A stretch of DNA of 42,901 nucleotides. Source: Bifidobacteriaceae bacterium (GTDB lineage Bacteria; Actinomycetota; Actinomycetes; Actinomycetales; WQXJ01). The stretch covers positions 1-42,901 of the forward strand of contig JAITJZ010000152.1 in NCBI GenBank assembly GCA_031278655.1, read 5' to 3'. Position 1 is the first letter of the stretch; each line of letters begins with the position of its first letter. Under the pieces are notes generated by a model. That model was given only the letters and a program-made list of their open reading frames with translations, was not told the DNA's origin and made no database searches. Shown one piece after another: positions 12,518 to 22,290 of the stretch. The position numbers and the translations under genes were made by a program.

Positions 12518-14280
12518 CCCTTCTCGCCTCCGACGCGCCCGCCGAGGCGGCGCCGGCCACCACCCAGCCACTTGTCGCCGTCCGCGACCTCGAAGTCACC
12601 TTCCCCGGCCAGCCGCCGGTCGAAGCGGTCCGCGGCCTCAGCTTCGACATCTTCCCGGGCCGCGTGACCGCCCTTGTCGGCGAGTCAGGCTCGGGCAAAT
12701 CGGTGACCGCGCGGACACTCGTCGGGCTGGCCGGCGACCACGCCCGCGTTGGGGCCACCCGTTTTCAGGTCGCCGGCGCCAACGCCCTGACCTTGAGCGA
12801 GCGCCGTTGGCGCCGCCTGCGCGGCGGCCGCATCGGCTTCGTCTTCCAGGACGCGTTGACCTCGCTCGACCCGCTGCGGACCGTGGCCCGCGAAGTCTCA
12901 GAACCGCTGCGCGTTCACGGCTCGACACCCCGCCGGGAACGCCTCGACCGGGTCTATCAACTACTGGCTGACGTAGGCGTCCCCGACCCGGAAATCCGCG
13001 CCCACCAGTACGCCCACCAGTTGTCCGGGGGCCTGCGCCAGCGGGCGCTGATCGCCTCGGCGCTGGCGGCCAACCCGGAATTGCTGATTGTGGACGAGCC
13101 GACAACCGCCCTCGACGTCACCGTCCAGGCTCAAATCCTGGAGCTGTTGAGCGAGCGCGTGCGCCTTGGCACCGCCCTCCTCATCATCTCGCACGACTTG
13201 GCGGTGGTCTCACAGCTGGCCGACCAGATCATTGTGCTGCGCGAAGGCGTGGCGGTCGAAGAAGGGCCGACCGAACAAGTCCTGACCCGCCCCGGACACC
13301 TCTACACCAAGCGGCTGCTCGAAGCGGTGCCGTCCCAGGCCTCCCGCGGACGGCGCCTGTCCAACGTCGAAGTGGACGCGGCGGCCGCCGCCCGCCTGGC
13401 TGGGTCGGCGCCGCGGACGGCCCCCGGCCACACGGCATCGGGCGGGGGCGGCGAAGTCCCGGTGCTGGCGGCCCAGGGCATAGGCAAAACCTTCCCGATG
13501 CCGGGCGGGGGACGCCGGCGGGCCGTGGTCGACGTCTCGCTGGAAGTCTTCCCCGGCGACCGGGTGGGCGTGGTGGGCGAATCGGGATCCGGCAAGTCGA
13601 CCCTCGCCCGGCTGCTGCTGGGCCTGGAGACGCCCGACTCCGGGCGATCATTGGTGCACGGCCAGCCCTGGAACGCGGGCGACAAGGCGGAGCGGGTGCG
13701 CCGGCGCCATTCGGTCCAATTCATCTCGCAGGACCCGATCGGCTCCTTCGATCCTCGCTACACGGTCCGCCAAGTCATCGCCGAGCCGCTGCGCGGGCGC
13801 CCCCTGGACGGCGCGCGCGGCGCCAACCGTCCCGGCGGCGAAGCCGGTGAGCGGGCGGCCGAGTTGGCGGCGCTGGTGGGGCTGGAGCCGGAACTGCTGA
13901 GCCGGTCGCCCAAGACTCTGTCCGGCGGCCAGGCGCAGCGCGTCGCAATCGCGCGGGCGTTGGCCTTGCGGCCCGCCGTCGTTGTCTGCGACGAGCCGGT
14001 CTCAGCGCTGGACGTGTCCATCCAGGCGCAGATTCTGGACCTCCTGGACGAATTGAACCGAGCCACCGGCACAGCGCTGGTGTTCATCTCCCACGACCTC
14101 GGGGTGGTGCACCACCTGGTTGACCGCGTGCTGGTGATGACCAACGGCCACGTGGTCGAATCCGGCCACGTCGAGGACGTGTTCACCCACCCGCTGCATC
14201 CGTACACCAAGTCGCTGATCGCGGCCATACCGCGCCTCCCCGGCGCCGCCTTTCAGGCGCCCGACACGATTGCCAAATAA
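12514..14280 (+). CDS. Fused DppD-DppF-type ABC transporter ATP-binding protein (two ATPase domains)
   Basis: Two Walker A motifs ([28 protein letters not shown]), two signature motifs ([24 protein letters not shown]); ATGA overlap with upstream permease. Confidence 0.93.
   Translation: MTLLASDAPAEAAPATTQPLVAVRDLEVTFPGQPPVEAVRGLSFDIFPGRVTALVGESGSGKSVTARTLVGLAGDHARVGATRFQVAGANALTLSERRWRRLRGGRIGFVFQDALTSLDPLRTVAREVSEPLRVHGSTPRRERLDRVYQLLADVGVPDPEIRAHQYAHQLSGGLRQRALIASALAANPELLIVDEPTTALDVTVQAQILELLSERVRLGTALLIISHDLAVVSQLADQIIVLREGVAVEEGPTEQVLTRPGHLYTKRLLEAVPSQASRGRRLSNVEVDAAAAARLAGSAPRTAPGHTASGGGGEVPVLAAQGIGKTFPMPGGGRRRAVVDVSLEVFPGDRVGVVGESGSGKSTLARLLLGLETPDSGRSLVHGQPWNAGDKAERVRRRHSVQFISQDPIGSFDPRYTVRQVIAEPLRGRPLDGARGANRPGGEAGERAAELAALVGLEPELLSRSPKTLSGGQAQRVAIARALALRPAVVVCDEPVSALDVSIQAQILDLLDELNRATGTALVFISHDLGVVHHLVDRVLVMTNGHVVESGHVEDVFTHPLHPYTKSLIAAIPRLPGAAFQAPDTIAK
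13431..13443 (-). repeat. Dispersed motif in ABC fusion linker
   Basis: CACGGCATCGGGC, read HTASGG. Confidence 0.6.
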
Positions 14281-14305
14281 GAACGCAAGACAAAAGGAGA
14301 GTTCC

Positions 14306-16051
14306 ATGCCACCGTATGACCAACCCGCAGGCGCCAACGCCCCGAAAGGGGAGGCGGCGGCCCGCCGCCTCACCGCCCACAAGACCCCGACGCGATTGGC
14401 GGCGGCCGCGGCCGCCGCGATGCTGGCGGCCCTGACCCTGGCAGGCTGCGGCGGCAACGCCGCGGACGAGCCCAAAGCCGCAGACCCGACCTCGCTCGAC
14501 GCCTCGGCGCCCAAGGACGGCGGCGAACTGATCTGGGCCGTCGAGGTCAAGATCACAACAGTCAACCCGCATCTCAACGGCCAAGCCAAGGCCGCACCGA
14601 TCCTGCGGAACGTCTTCGACTCCTACCTGTACCTCGACGGCGACGGCGTCTACCAGCCGTGGCTGGCGAAGGACTACACCGTCTCCGAGGACGGGCTCAC
14701 CTACACGCTCGAACTGCGCGATGACGTCACCTTCTCAGACGGCGCCAAGCTGGACGCCGACGCGGTGGTCGCCAACTTCGACAAATTCTCCGACGGCGTC
14801 TACCTCAGTTCGCCCCCCAACGGCCTGACCTTCCTGGACAGTTACACCAAGACAGGTGACCAAACGGTTGAGTTCAAGCTGTCGAAGCCAGACATCGAGT
14901 TCCTGATCTACCTGTCGACCTCGACGCCGCTGTCTCCCGCCAGCCTCGAGTTGCCGCAGGACGTGCTCGAGTCCGGCGGCCCGGAGTTGGCCGGCGTTGG
15001 CCCGTTCACCATTGAGTCGTTCACCGCCAACACCGAATTGGTCCTGGCCAAGCGCGCGGACTACGCCTGGTCGCCCCTGCCCGAGCAGGCCGATCATCCC
15101 ACCGCCTACCTCGACAAAGTCACCTACCGGACCTTCGCGGAGGGGTCCACCCGGACGGGCGCGCTTCGCCAGGGGCAGGTCGACGTGGTCTCGGACGTTC
15201 AGCCGCTCGACGTGGTTGTGTTCGAGGAATCGCCGGACTTCGTCTACGACCGCAGTTTCATTGGCGGCACGCCTTACACCTATTACCTGAACGTCTCCAA
15301 GCCGCCGTTCGACGATGAGAACGTCCGCCGGGCGTTCATCCTTGGCGCCGATTACCAAACCCTGCTGGACACGATCTACCAGGGCACTTACGACCGGGCC
15401 TGGACGCCGGTCTCGGCTGTGGGCCCGTTCCCCGACCAGTCGCTGATCGGTTGGGCGGAGCCGGATTACGACGAGGCGAACCGCCTGCTGGACGAGTCCG
15501 GCTGGACCGAGCGCGACGCGGACGGCTACCGCGTCAAGGACGGACAGGTCCTGACCGCCAGGGTGGTGACCGAGGCGGCCTTCGTGCGCGAGTCGCGCGA
15601 TCAGTTGGCCATCGCCATCGGCGCCGCCCTGAAACAGAACGTCGGCATCAAATACGACTATGAGATTGTCGACTCTGGCACCGGCGCCGAGCGCGTCGAA
15701 GCCAATGACTACGAAGTCTTCGACAACTCGTATAGCGGTTCGGATCCGGTTGAAGGCATTGACCTGCTCTATTACTCGTCCGACCCGAGCCGGGGCTTCA
15801 TCGCCAGGGGCAAGTTCAACGACCCGGAGTTGGAGGCGCTGATAGACGAGGGCCGTTTCACGGACGACCTGGCGACCCGCAAGACCGCCTACACCGCCTT
15901 CCAGAATCTTGTCACCAAGGACAAGGCCTACGTGCTGCCGCTCTACCAGCCCCAAGACAACTGGGCGCACCAGACCTCGGTGCACGGGATCACGGTTGAC
16001 ACGGCCATCGGCCAGCCGCGCGGCGCCACAACGGTCTGGATCGACCAGTAA
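14306..16051 (+). CDS. Peptide ABC transporter substrate-binding lipoprotein
   Basis: Lipobox LAGC, SBP family 5 pattern (LRDDVTFSDGAKLDADAVVANFDKF); good RBS AAAAGGAGA before ATG 14306. Confidence 0.92.
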   Translation: MPPYDQPAGANAPKGEAAARRLTAHKTPTRLAAAAAAAMLAALTLAGCGGNAADEPKAADPTSLDASAPKDGGELIWAVEVKITTVNPHLNGQAKAAPILRNVFDSYLYLDGDGVYQPWLAKDYTVSEDGLTYTLELRDDVTFSDGAKLDADAVVANFDKFSDGVYLSSPPNGLTFLDSYTKTGDQTVEFKLSKPDIEFLIYLSTSTPLSPASLELPQDVLESGGPELAGVGPFTIESFTANTELVLAKRADYAWSPLPEQADHPTAYLDKVTYRTFAEGSTRTGALRQGQVDVVSDVQPLDVVVFEESPDFVYDRSFIGGTPYTYYLNVSKPPFDDENVRRAFILGADYQTLLDTIYQGTYDRAWTPVSAVGPFPDQSLIGWAEPDYDEANRLLDESGWTERDADGYRVKDGQVLTARVVTEAAFVRESRDQLAIAIGAALKQNVGIKYDYEIVDSGTGAERVEANDYEVFDNSYSGSDPVEGIDLLYYSSDPSRGFIARGKFNDPELEALIDEGRFTDDLATRKTAYTAFQNLVTKDKAYVLPLYQPQDNWAHQTSVHGITVDTAIGQPRGATTVWIDQ

Positions 16052-16066
16052 GTCCCGAAGATCGCG

Positions 16067-16110
16067 GGGCCGGCCCCGGTTCGCCCCCTCCCGGCGGCCG
16101 GGGCCGGCCC
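16067..16110. terminator. Strong bidirectional terminator-like hairpin between convergent genes
   Basis: Perfect 13-bp inverted repeat GGGCCGGCCCCGG (16067-16079) / CCGGGGCCGGCCC (16098-16110), followed by TTTCCCC. Confidence 0.7.
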
Positions 16111-16116
16111 TTTCCC

Positions 16117-17514
16117 CTATTCGGCGATCCTGATCAGCGGGTGCGCTGACGCCCGGAGCGCGCGTTGGACGCGGGCCTGGCGGACGTCATCGGGCGTGGC
16201 GGCGCCGCCTTCCGCCGCCCGGCGCGCCTCAGCCTCGGCCGCCAAACGGTCGGGGTCGAAGGGCGGGACACGCTCGCGGTCAAAGGTCTCACCGCCGATG
16301 ACGACCTCGACCAGATTGTCCAGGGCGCGCAAGTCCGCCAAGGGGTCGCCCGCCGCCACGATCAAATCCGCCGCGTAGCCCGGGGCCAGCACGCCCGCAG
16401 TCCCAGCCAGCCCGATGGCGGCGGCGCCCCGGGAGGTCGCGGCGATCAGGACCTCGCCGCGCGGCAGGCCGATCGCCTCCAGTTGGCGCAGGCCGAAGGT
16501 GTAGGCGCTGGCCGGATGGACGGCGCCGATGTCGTGGCCAACAACCACTTTGACGCCTCGGCGGTAGAGGTCGTAGGCCCGGGCGGCGGCCGGTTCGCCG
16601 GGAACAGCCGGGAAAGTCGGCACCGCGCAATGGTCCACGAAGATGCCTTTCTCGGCGATCAGGTCCGCCACTTCCGGCTCGAACCTGGTCAAGCCGTCCG
16701 GCCCGACAAAGCTGCCGTGGGCGATGAAATCGAATCCCGCCTCGGCGGCGCGGCGAATCCCCTCGGTCCCGTGAGCGTGCGCCGCCACCCGTTTGCCCAA
16801 CCGATGCGCGTCATCGGACAAGGCCCTCAACTCCGCGAGCGTGAACTGGGCGTTCCACGGCGCCGTCGAATGGGACATGAAACCGCCCGTCGCCATCACC
16901 TTGATGACGTCGGCGCCCGCCTTGTGATGCTCCCTGACCGCGTGCAGGATGTCCGGGATCGAGTCGATCTCGCTGCCATCGACCCAGTCGTGGCCGGCGG
17001 TCAAGGTGACGGGCGGTCCCGAGGCGACAATCCGGGGGCCGGCCACCAGCCCGGCTTGGACGGCTTCGCGCAAGGCCACGTCGGCGTAGCTGGCGGCCCC
17101 CAGCGACTGCACGGCGGTGACGCCCAACGAGGCCAGTTGGCGGGCGATCTTGACCGATGAGAGCGCCTCCCAAGCCAGGGTGTGAACATCCGGGTCCGGC
17201 ACGTCCGGCGTCACCGCCCTGGCGTATGAGCCCAGGTGGGCGTGGGTCTCCACGAGCCCGGGCAGGATGGTCGCGGCGCCGTGGTCATGGACCGGCCAGG
17301 CCGCGTGGGCGGCGGGCAGATCGTCCGCCGCCCCCGCCCAGGCGATCACGCCCGCTTCGATGGCGACGGCGCCGCGGCGGCGCCCGCCGGCGAGATGGCC
17401 CGGCTCGGCGCCGGTGAAAACTCGGTCGGCGACCAGCACGCGCCTCGGCGCGAGCCGCCCGGTGGCGTCCACCTGACGGGTGGACTTGATCGGCTGTGCC
17501 ATGGCGGTCCTCAA
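16117..17514 (-). CDS. Metal-dependent amidohydrolase (imidazolonepropionase/prolidase-like)
   Basis: ATILPGLVETHAHLG, VIKVMATGG, VAAHAHGTEG, GHDIG motifs. Confidence 0.88.
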   Translation of the reverse strand: MRTAMAQPIKSTRQVDATGRLAPRRVLVADRVFTGAEPGHLAGGRRRGAVAIEAGVIAWAGAADDLPAAHAAWPVHDHGAATILPGLVETHAHLGSYARAVTPDVPDPDVHTLAWEALSSVKIARQLASLGVTAVQSLGAASYADVALREAVQAGLVAGPRIVASGPPVTLTAGHDWVDGSEIDSIPDILHAVREHHKAGADVIKVMATGGFMSHSTAPWNAQFTLAELRALSDDAHRLGKRVAAHAHGTEGIRRAAEAGFDFIAHGSFVGPDGLTRFEPEVADLIAEKGIFVDHCAVPTFPAVPGEPAAARAYDLYRRGVKVVVGHDIGAVHPASAYTFGLRQLEAIGLPRGEVLIAATSRGAAAIGLAGTAGVLAPGYAADLIVAAGDPLADLRALDNLVEVVIGGETFDRERVPPFDPDRLAAEAEARRAAEGGAATPDDVRQARVQRALRASAHPLIRIAE

Positions 17515-17763
17515 TTCTGCGGGCGCCGGCCGAGGGCGGGGTCGCCCGGCGCGGCGGGGAAGATGTGGGCGGGGCTGAGTTTCTTCAGTGGCTGGGGGGA
17601 CAATGTCTGACTCCTTCCGGTTCGTTCTGAATCAATCTTCGACACTCCCACCGGCCGCCTTCTGACGGCAAAACGAACCGGACGGTTGCCCGGCATGTGG
17701 GCGGTTGTTGCCGTCGCGGCGAGGTCGTTCGCGGCTGGGCAGTTTTGGGGCGAAAGGCGGCGT

Positions 17764-19026
17764 GTGGCACTATTCAGCCCTGTGGAATGGGCCCGCGCGC
17801 GATCAGCCTTCAGCTTCGAGGTCCTGGCGCGCCTGCCCGGCGGGGGCGGGCGGGCCGGCCTCATCACCACGCCGCACGGGCAAATCCGCACGCCAGCCTT
17901 CATTCCGGTGGGGACCGCCGCCGCCGTCAAGGGCGCCACCCCGGAGCAGATGGCGGCCCTGGGCGCCCAGGCGCTCTTGGCCAACGCCTATCACTTGTAC
18001 CTGCGGCCCGGTCCCGCCGTGGTCGAGGAAGCCGGCGGCTTGGGCGCGTTCATGAACTGGCCGGGGCCGACTTTCACCGACTCGGGCGGTTTCCAGGTCC
18101 TGTCATTGGGGGCGGGTTTCAAGAAGGTGCTGGCCATGGACACAGCCGGGCTGGCCGATGACCAGGTGATCGCCAAAGGATCGGAGCGGTTGGCGACGGT
18201 CGATGACGACGGGGTCACCTTCCGCTCGCACCTGGACGGCTCGCGCCACCGGTTCACCCCGGAAGTCTCGATGCGGGTGCAACACCAACTCGGCGCGGAC
18301 ATCATCTTCGCCTTCGACGAGTGCACCACCCTCATGAACACCCGTCCCTACCAGGAGCGGTCGCTGGCCCGCACGCAGGCCTGGGCCGAACGCTGCCTGG
18401 CCGAGCACGCCCGCCTGACCGCGCTCAGCCCGGCGCGGCCGTACCAGGCGCTGTTCGGCGTGGTCCAAGGGGCGCAGTTCGAGGACCTGCGCCGTCGCGG
18501 CGCCCGCGACCTGGCCGGCCTCGAGCTGGCCGGCGGCGGGTTCGACGGCTACGGGATTGGCGGCGCCTTGGAGAAGGAGAACCTGGCCACCATTGTGGGC
18601 TGGGTCTGCTCCGAACTGCCGGAGGCGAGACCGCGCCACCTGCTCGGCATCAGCGAGGTCGGCGATCTCTTTGCGGCGGTGGCCGCCGGAGCTGACACCT
18701 TCGACTGCGTGGCGCCCGCGCGCTCCGCGCGCCACGGCGCGATCTATTCCGCCGACGGCCGTTACAACGTCACCCGGGCGGCCCACGCCCGCGACTTCGG
18801 CCCACTCGACGCCGACTGCGACTGCTACACCTGCCAGTCCTACTCGCGCGCCTACCTGCACCATCTGCTGCGGGCCCGCGAGTTGCTCGGTTACACGCTG
18901 GCCACCATCCACAACGAACGGTTCATCGTCCGCCTGGTCGACTCGATGCGCGCGGCCATCGAGTCCGGCGGCGACGCTTTCGCGCGCCTGCGCGACGGCT
19001 TCCTGAACCGATATTCGGGCGGCTGA
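17764..19026 (+). CDS. tgt: tRNA-guanine transglycosylase
   Basis: TPAFIPVGTAAAVKG, FTDSGGFQVLSL, DCVAPARSARHG, zinc ligands CDCYTCQSYSRAYLHHL; GTG start uncertain (17764 or 17782). Confidence 0.93.
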   Translation: MALFSPVEWARARSAFSFEVLARLPGGGGRAGLITTPHGQIRTPAFIPVGTAAAVKGATPEQMAALGAQALLANAYHLYLRPGPAVVEEAGGLGAFMNWPGPTFTDSGGFQVLSLGAGFKKVLAMDTAGLADDQVIAKGSERLATVDDDGVTFRSHLDGSRHRFTPEVSMRVQHQLGADIIFAFDECTTLMNTRPYQERSLARTQAWAERCLAEHARLTALSPARPYQALFGVVQGAQFEDLRRRGARDLAGLELAGGGFDGYGIGGALEKENLATIVGWVCSELPEARPRHLLGISEVGDLFAAVAAGADTFDCVAPARSARHGAIYSADGRYNVTRAAHARDFGPLDADCDCYTCQSYSRAYLHHLLRARELLGYTLATIHNERFIVRLVDSMRAAIESGGDAFARLRDGFLNRYSGG

Positions 19027-19174
19027 CGCCGGTGGCTTCAGCGACCCCGCGCGGGCGAAACTCGGACCAGCTCGGAGAGCCTCGGTCCGCCAGTGGGCTA
19101 GGCTGCGATGAGTACCGGGCTGGCCGCCGCCAGATTGCGTGTTCGGCTCGGGCGCCGCACCGAGAGCAACACCG

Positions 19175-20230
19175 ATGAACAGTCCGATCGACCCGAACGC
19201 ACCCGCCGACCGGCCGCCGCGCCGCGCCCACGAGCAGCCATCGAGCTTCACGCCGGTGCCGCGCGGCGGCGGATCGATCGTCCCGCCGCCGCCTGGTTTC
19301 GCCCCTCCCGGCGCCGCGCCGGCGCCGCCGCCATTGGCGCAGCCCGCCGGCCCGATCTATTCCTACCTGACGCCGCCCGCCCAGCCGCCTCAGCCGGCGC
19401 AGTTGGCGCAGCCCGCCCAACCGCCTCAGCCCGCCCAGCCGACTCAGCCCGCCCAGCCGCCGTCCGGGCCGGCGGGGCCGGGACCGGCCGCGCCGCCTGA
19501 GCCCGCCCCGCGCCGCTCCAAGCCGATCCTCAAGCGCTGGTGGTTCTGGGCCATCCTCGCGCTGGTGGCGCTGGCGGCGGGCGCCGCCCTGGTGCTCAGC
19601 CAAGGCGACGAGCCGAGCGCGCCGGAACCAAAACCGTCACCGTCGCTGGGGGCCGGGAGCGCGGCATCGGGCACAGGCGACCCCACAGCGGGAGGCGAGC
19701 CGACGGCATCGGGCGGCGGGCGCGACAACTCGGCGGCCGTGAAGGTGACGCTGACCGAGGGCAGCTACACCGTGGGGACCGACATCCAGCCCGGGCACTA
19801 CGAGATCACGTCCGATGGCGACTTGACCGGCAGCCTGCGCATCGAGTCGCCGACCGACCCGTTCAAGGCCAATGAGCTGCTGGGCGAGGGCGAGTTCGGC
19901 CTCGGCAGCCCGAAGTACATCACCGACTTGGCCACCGGCGATGTGGTGAGGTGGCAGGGCGCCCCGTCGATCACGCTGACGCCGGCAGAGACGCGGCTGA
20001 TGGACCGGTTGACGCCCGGCAACTACGTGGTCGGGCTGGACGTGGCGCCAGGCGCCTACACCGTCAAACCGGTCGGCGAATGGTCCGGCAACCTGCTGGT
20101 CTACGCCACGGACAGCACGGTTTTGGTCAACGAGATCATCGACGCCGGCGCCGACGATCTCCCGATCACGCTTCAGGACGGCCAGCTGGTGAGCGTCTCG
20201 GGGGTCACGCTCGAGTTCGAGCCCGCCTGA
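19175..20230 (+). CDS. Membrane-anchored protein with Pro-rich N-terminus, one TM segment and two copies of an extracellular domain
   Basis: QPAQPPQPAQ region, TM WWFWAILALVALAAGAALVL, duplicated GSYTVGTDIQPGHYEI / GNYVVGLDVAPGAYTV. Confidence 0.8.
   Translation: MNSPIDPNAPADRPPRRAHEQPSSFTPVPRGGGSIVPPPPGFAPPGAAPAPPPLAQPAGPIYSYLTPPAQPPQPAQLAQPAQPPQPAQPTQPAQPPSGPAGPGPAAPPEPAPRRSKPILKRWWFWAILALVALAAGAALVLSQGDEPSAPEPKPSPSLGAGSAASGTGDPTAGGEPTASGGGRDNSAAVKVTLTEGSYTVGTDIQPGHYEITSDGDLTGSLRIESPTDPFKANELLGEGEFGLGSPKYITDLATGDVVRWQGAPSITLTPAETRLMDRLTPGNYVVGLDVAPGAYTVKPVGEWSGNLLVYATDSTVLVNEIIDAGADDLPITLQDGQLVSVSGVTLEFEPA
19702..19714 (-). repeat. Dispersed motif in protein linker
   Basis: GACGGCATCGGGC, read PTASGG; near-copy at 19660-19672 read SAASGT. 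Confidence 0.7.
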
Positions 20231-20399
20231 CGGGGCGGGCCGCCGGCGGGGCGTTTTGGCACCGGCGCAGGGCGGCCTTCAGCGCTTCCTTCAGGGCCGT
20301 CTTCAGGGCCGTCTTCAGGCGCAAGGCGCCGATCGGGTAATGTATGGCGGGCGAACGCCTGGTCGGCCGCGCCGCGCTGGCCGGTCCCGGGCGGCGTCC

Positions 20400-20484
20400 G
20401 GAGGTGTCGCCTAGTGGCCTATGGCGCACGCTTGGAAAGCGTGTTGGGTGCAAGCCCTCGGGGGTTCGAATCCCCCCACCTCCG
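20400..20484 (+). tRNA. tRNA-Ser(GGA)
   Basis: Acceptor GGAGGTG pairs with CACCTCC; D-arm GCCTAGTGGCCTATGGC; anticodon loop TTGGAAA; class II variable arm; TTCGAATC; no encoded CCA. Confidence 0.97.
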
Positions 20485-20915
20485 CTCTTGCGCCGACACG
20501 CCGCGAGTCGCGGAACTCCTAGAACTGGATGGAGACGATGTGCGAGCAGCCATCAGGAGCCTGATTCGGCAGCCTCGCTGAGGACGTCTCCAAGACGCTG
20601 CTCGGACCCAGCGGACTCCGGCGCTGCCACGCAGCGGCCTGCGCAGCGCTTATTTACGCGCCAATTACAGCTATAACTGGTGTTAGCCACCCGCCCGCCC
20701 CGGCGGTGCCGTGACGGGGGAAAGCGGGATCGGACATAATGTTAGACGCGACGCGCTGACCTGCGCAAACGGTTCGCTTTCGCGTTAGCTGCGGGGCTGG
20801 CGCGCGCAGCGCGCCCGGGGCGGCGCATAGCCCCAGGTCGCGCGCGGGGGGCCGGCACGGGCGCGGCAGCCGCGGCCTGCGCCCGGGCACGTAAGTCCGG
20901 TCAAGTTGCGCGCCG

Positions 20916-21497
20916 ATGAAAGTGACCGGGGTTAGCTACCCACCCGCACCGGCGGTGCCCATGGCCTCCGGCCCTGAGAACGACAGCGAGTTGCGGCAAG
21001 GCCAGACAGTGATGCAGGAATTGCTTGACGCCGGGCTCGACCAGGCTTGGAAGGATCAAGACGTTCACTCGAAACTTGATGTCGAGGCGTTGGCGGCTGA
21101 CTTCCCAGACGTTTGGGCCGAGGCGCAGATCGACTACCAAGCTGGCACCTACACCATCCAATATGACAAAGGCGCCGATCCGGCGCGGGTTGAGGCGTTC
21201 TCGCGCCGGATCGAAGCGGCGCAGAAGATGCGGCCTCAGCTTCAACTGGTGGCCAAGGCGGTCGAGTTCTCGGCCGATGAGATTGAGAAGTATATGGGTG
21301 CCATCCGGTCGGACTGGGACGGTTGGACCAGCAAGCTGGGATTGCCGGACATGGTTTCCATGGGACCCGACTATGAATCTGGGCGCATCATCATTGGGAC
21401 CACAGCGAACATCAACCGCGACGTCTCGGACATCGTCGGCTATCCCGCCAGCGTGGAGGGCAGTCAAGGCACTCCTGAGTCTCAGATTTCACGATGA
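20916..21497 (+). CDS. Hypothetical protein, possibly truncated N-terminal region of a secreted serine-protease-like protein
   Basis: 193-aa ORF with normal composition (FPDVWAEAQIDYQAGTYTIQYDKGADPARVEAF...); faint propeptide-like pattern; no protease domain follows. Confidence 0.4.
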   Translation: MKVTGVSYPPAPAVPMASGPENDSELRQGQTVMQELLDAGLDQAWKDQDVHSKLDVEALAADFPDVWAEAQIDYQAGTYTIQYDKGADPARVEAFSRRIEAAQKMRPQLQLVAKAVEFSADEIEKYMGAIRSDWDGWTSKLGLPDMVSMGPDYESGRIIIGTTANINRDVSDIVGYPASVEGSQGTPESQISR

Positions 21498-21617
21498 ACG
21501 GACTCTAAGCCGATTTCCGGGTGAGCGGCGTTGATCACGGCCTCGTCTCCGGCCTCCCAACACTACCCGGACTGTCCCCTTGGTTTTGTGGCTCTTCCCA
21601 AACGAGGGTGTAATGGC

Positions 21618-21835
21618 TCATTGAAGGATGGGCCGCATGCGGGGTCTGAATCCGCCAGTGTCGAGGAGGGCTCGGGAGATGTGGTTGGCGAGATTGCGGA
21701 AGCCGAGGGCATCGGGTCTGAGGTTCTCGATTCTCCAGTTGATGGCTTCGGTGGGTCCGTTGCAGGTGTGGGGCCGCTCGAAGTAGGCCAGGATGTCGGC
21801 GGCGCGGCGGCTCATTGTGCGGGCGAGGTCGCGCG
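21618..21835 (-). pseudogene. ISL3-family transposase C-terminal remnant
   Basis: SRRAADILAYFERPHTCNGPTEAINWRIENLRPDALGFRNLANHISRALLDTGGFRP, characteristic ISL3 transposase C-terminus; rest of transposase absent. Confidence 0.8.
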
Positions 21836-21839
21836 GAGC

Positions 21840-22019
21840 GGCGTTCCGGTCACGGTGTTTAAGAACTCGCGGCCCTGGGTCGTGATCCAGCCCGCAGTCC
21901 CGGAGATTCCGAATGCCGCCACCCTGGCCGCCGTCAACGAAGGCCGCGGTATGGCTGAGCGGCAACCCAGGTTTGAGGGTTTCGCCGACATGATGGCAGC
22001 ACTCAATGCTGACGCCTGA
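21840..22019 (+). pseudogene. Phd/YefM-like antitoxin, N-terminally truncated
   Basis: GVPVTVFKNSRPWVVIQPAVPEIPNAATLAAVNEGRGMAERQPRFEGFADMMAALNADA; N-terminal part replaced by antisense of the transposase remnant; overlaps toxin start. Confidence 0.65.
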
Positions 22020-22290
22020 CTTCACCAAGGCCTTCGCCAGGGACCGCGAGAAGTGCGTCAAGAAGCACTGGGACATCCAGGCGCTCGACAGCGCCCTCGA
22101 AGCAGTCTGTGCCTCAGATGAGACCAAGCTGGTCCCGTCGTACCGCGACCATGCCCTAGTTGGAGACCTCGCGGGTTGCCGGGCTCTGCACATCGGGGGC
22201 CAGACCAGCAACTGGGTCCTCATCGGCCACCACACCCTCAAACGCGAAGGGCCCGATTTGTCTGGGTGGCATTCGGCCTACGGGAGTTGA
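22006..22290 (+). CDS. YafQ-like (RelE/ParE superfamily) mRNA interferase toxin
   Basis: MLTPDFTKAFARDREKCVKKHWD...LVPSYRDHALVGDLAGCRALHIGGQTSNWVLIG; ATG overlaps antitoxin end; C-terminus divergent. Confidence 0.75.
   Translation: MLTPDFTKAFARDREKCVKKHWDIQALDSALEAVCASDETKLVPSYRDHALVGDLAGCRALHIGGQTSNWVLIGHHTLKREGPDLSGWHSAYGS

Noticed and set aside
20205-20453. Minus-strand ORF with LKTALKTALKEALKAAL amphipathic repeat
   Set aside because: Overlaps the tRNA-Ser antisense and arises from a short CAGGGCCGTCTT repeat; likely non-coding.
20640-20940. Four GTTAG(M)Y strings resembling integron attC core sites
   Set aside because: Only GTTAGAC at 20740 fits the GTTRRRY consensus, no properly paired RYYYAAC site was found, and there is no integrase or cassette array in view.
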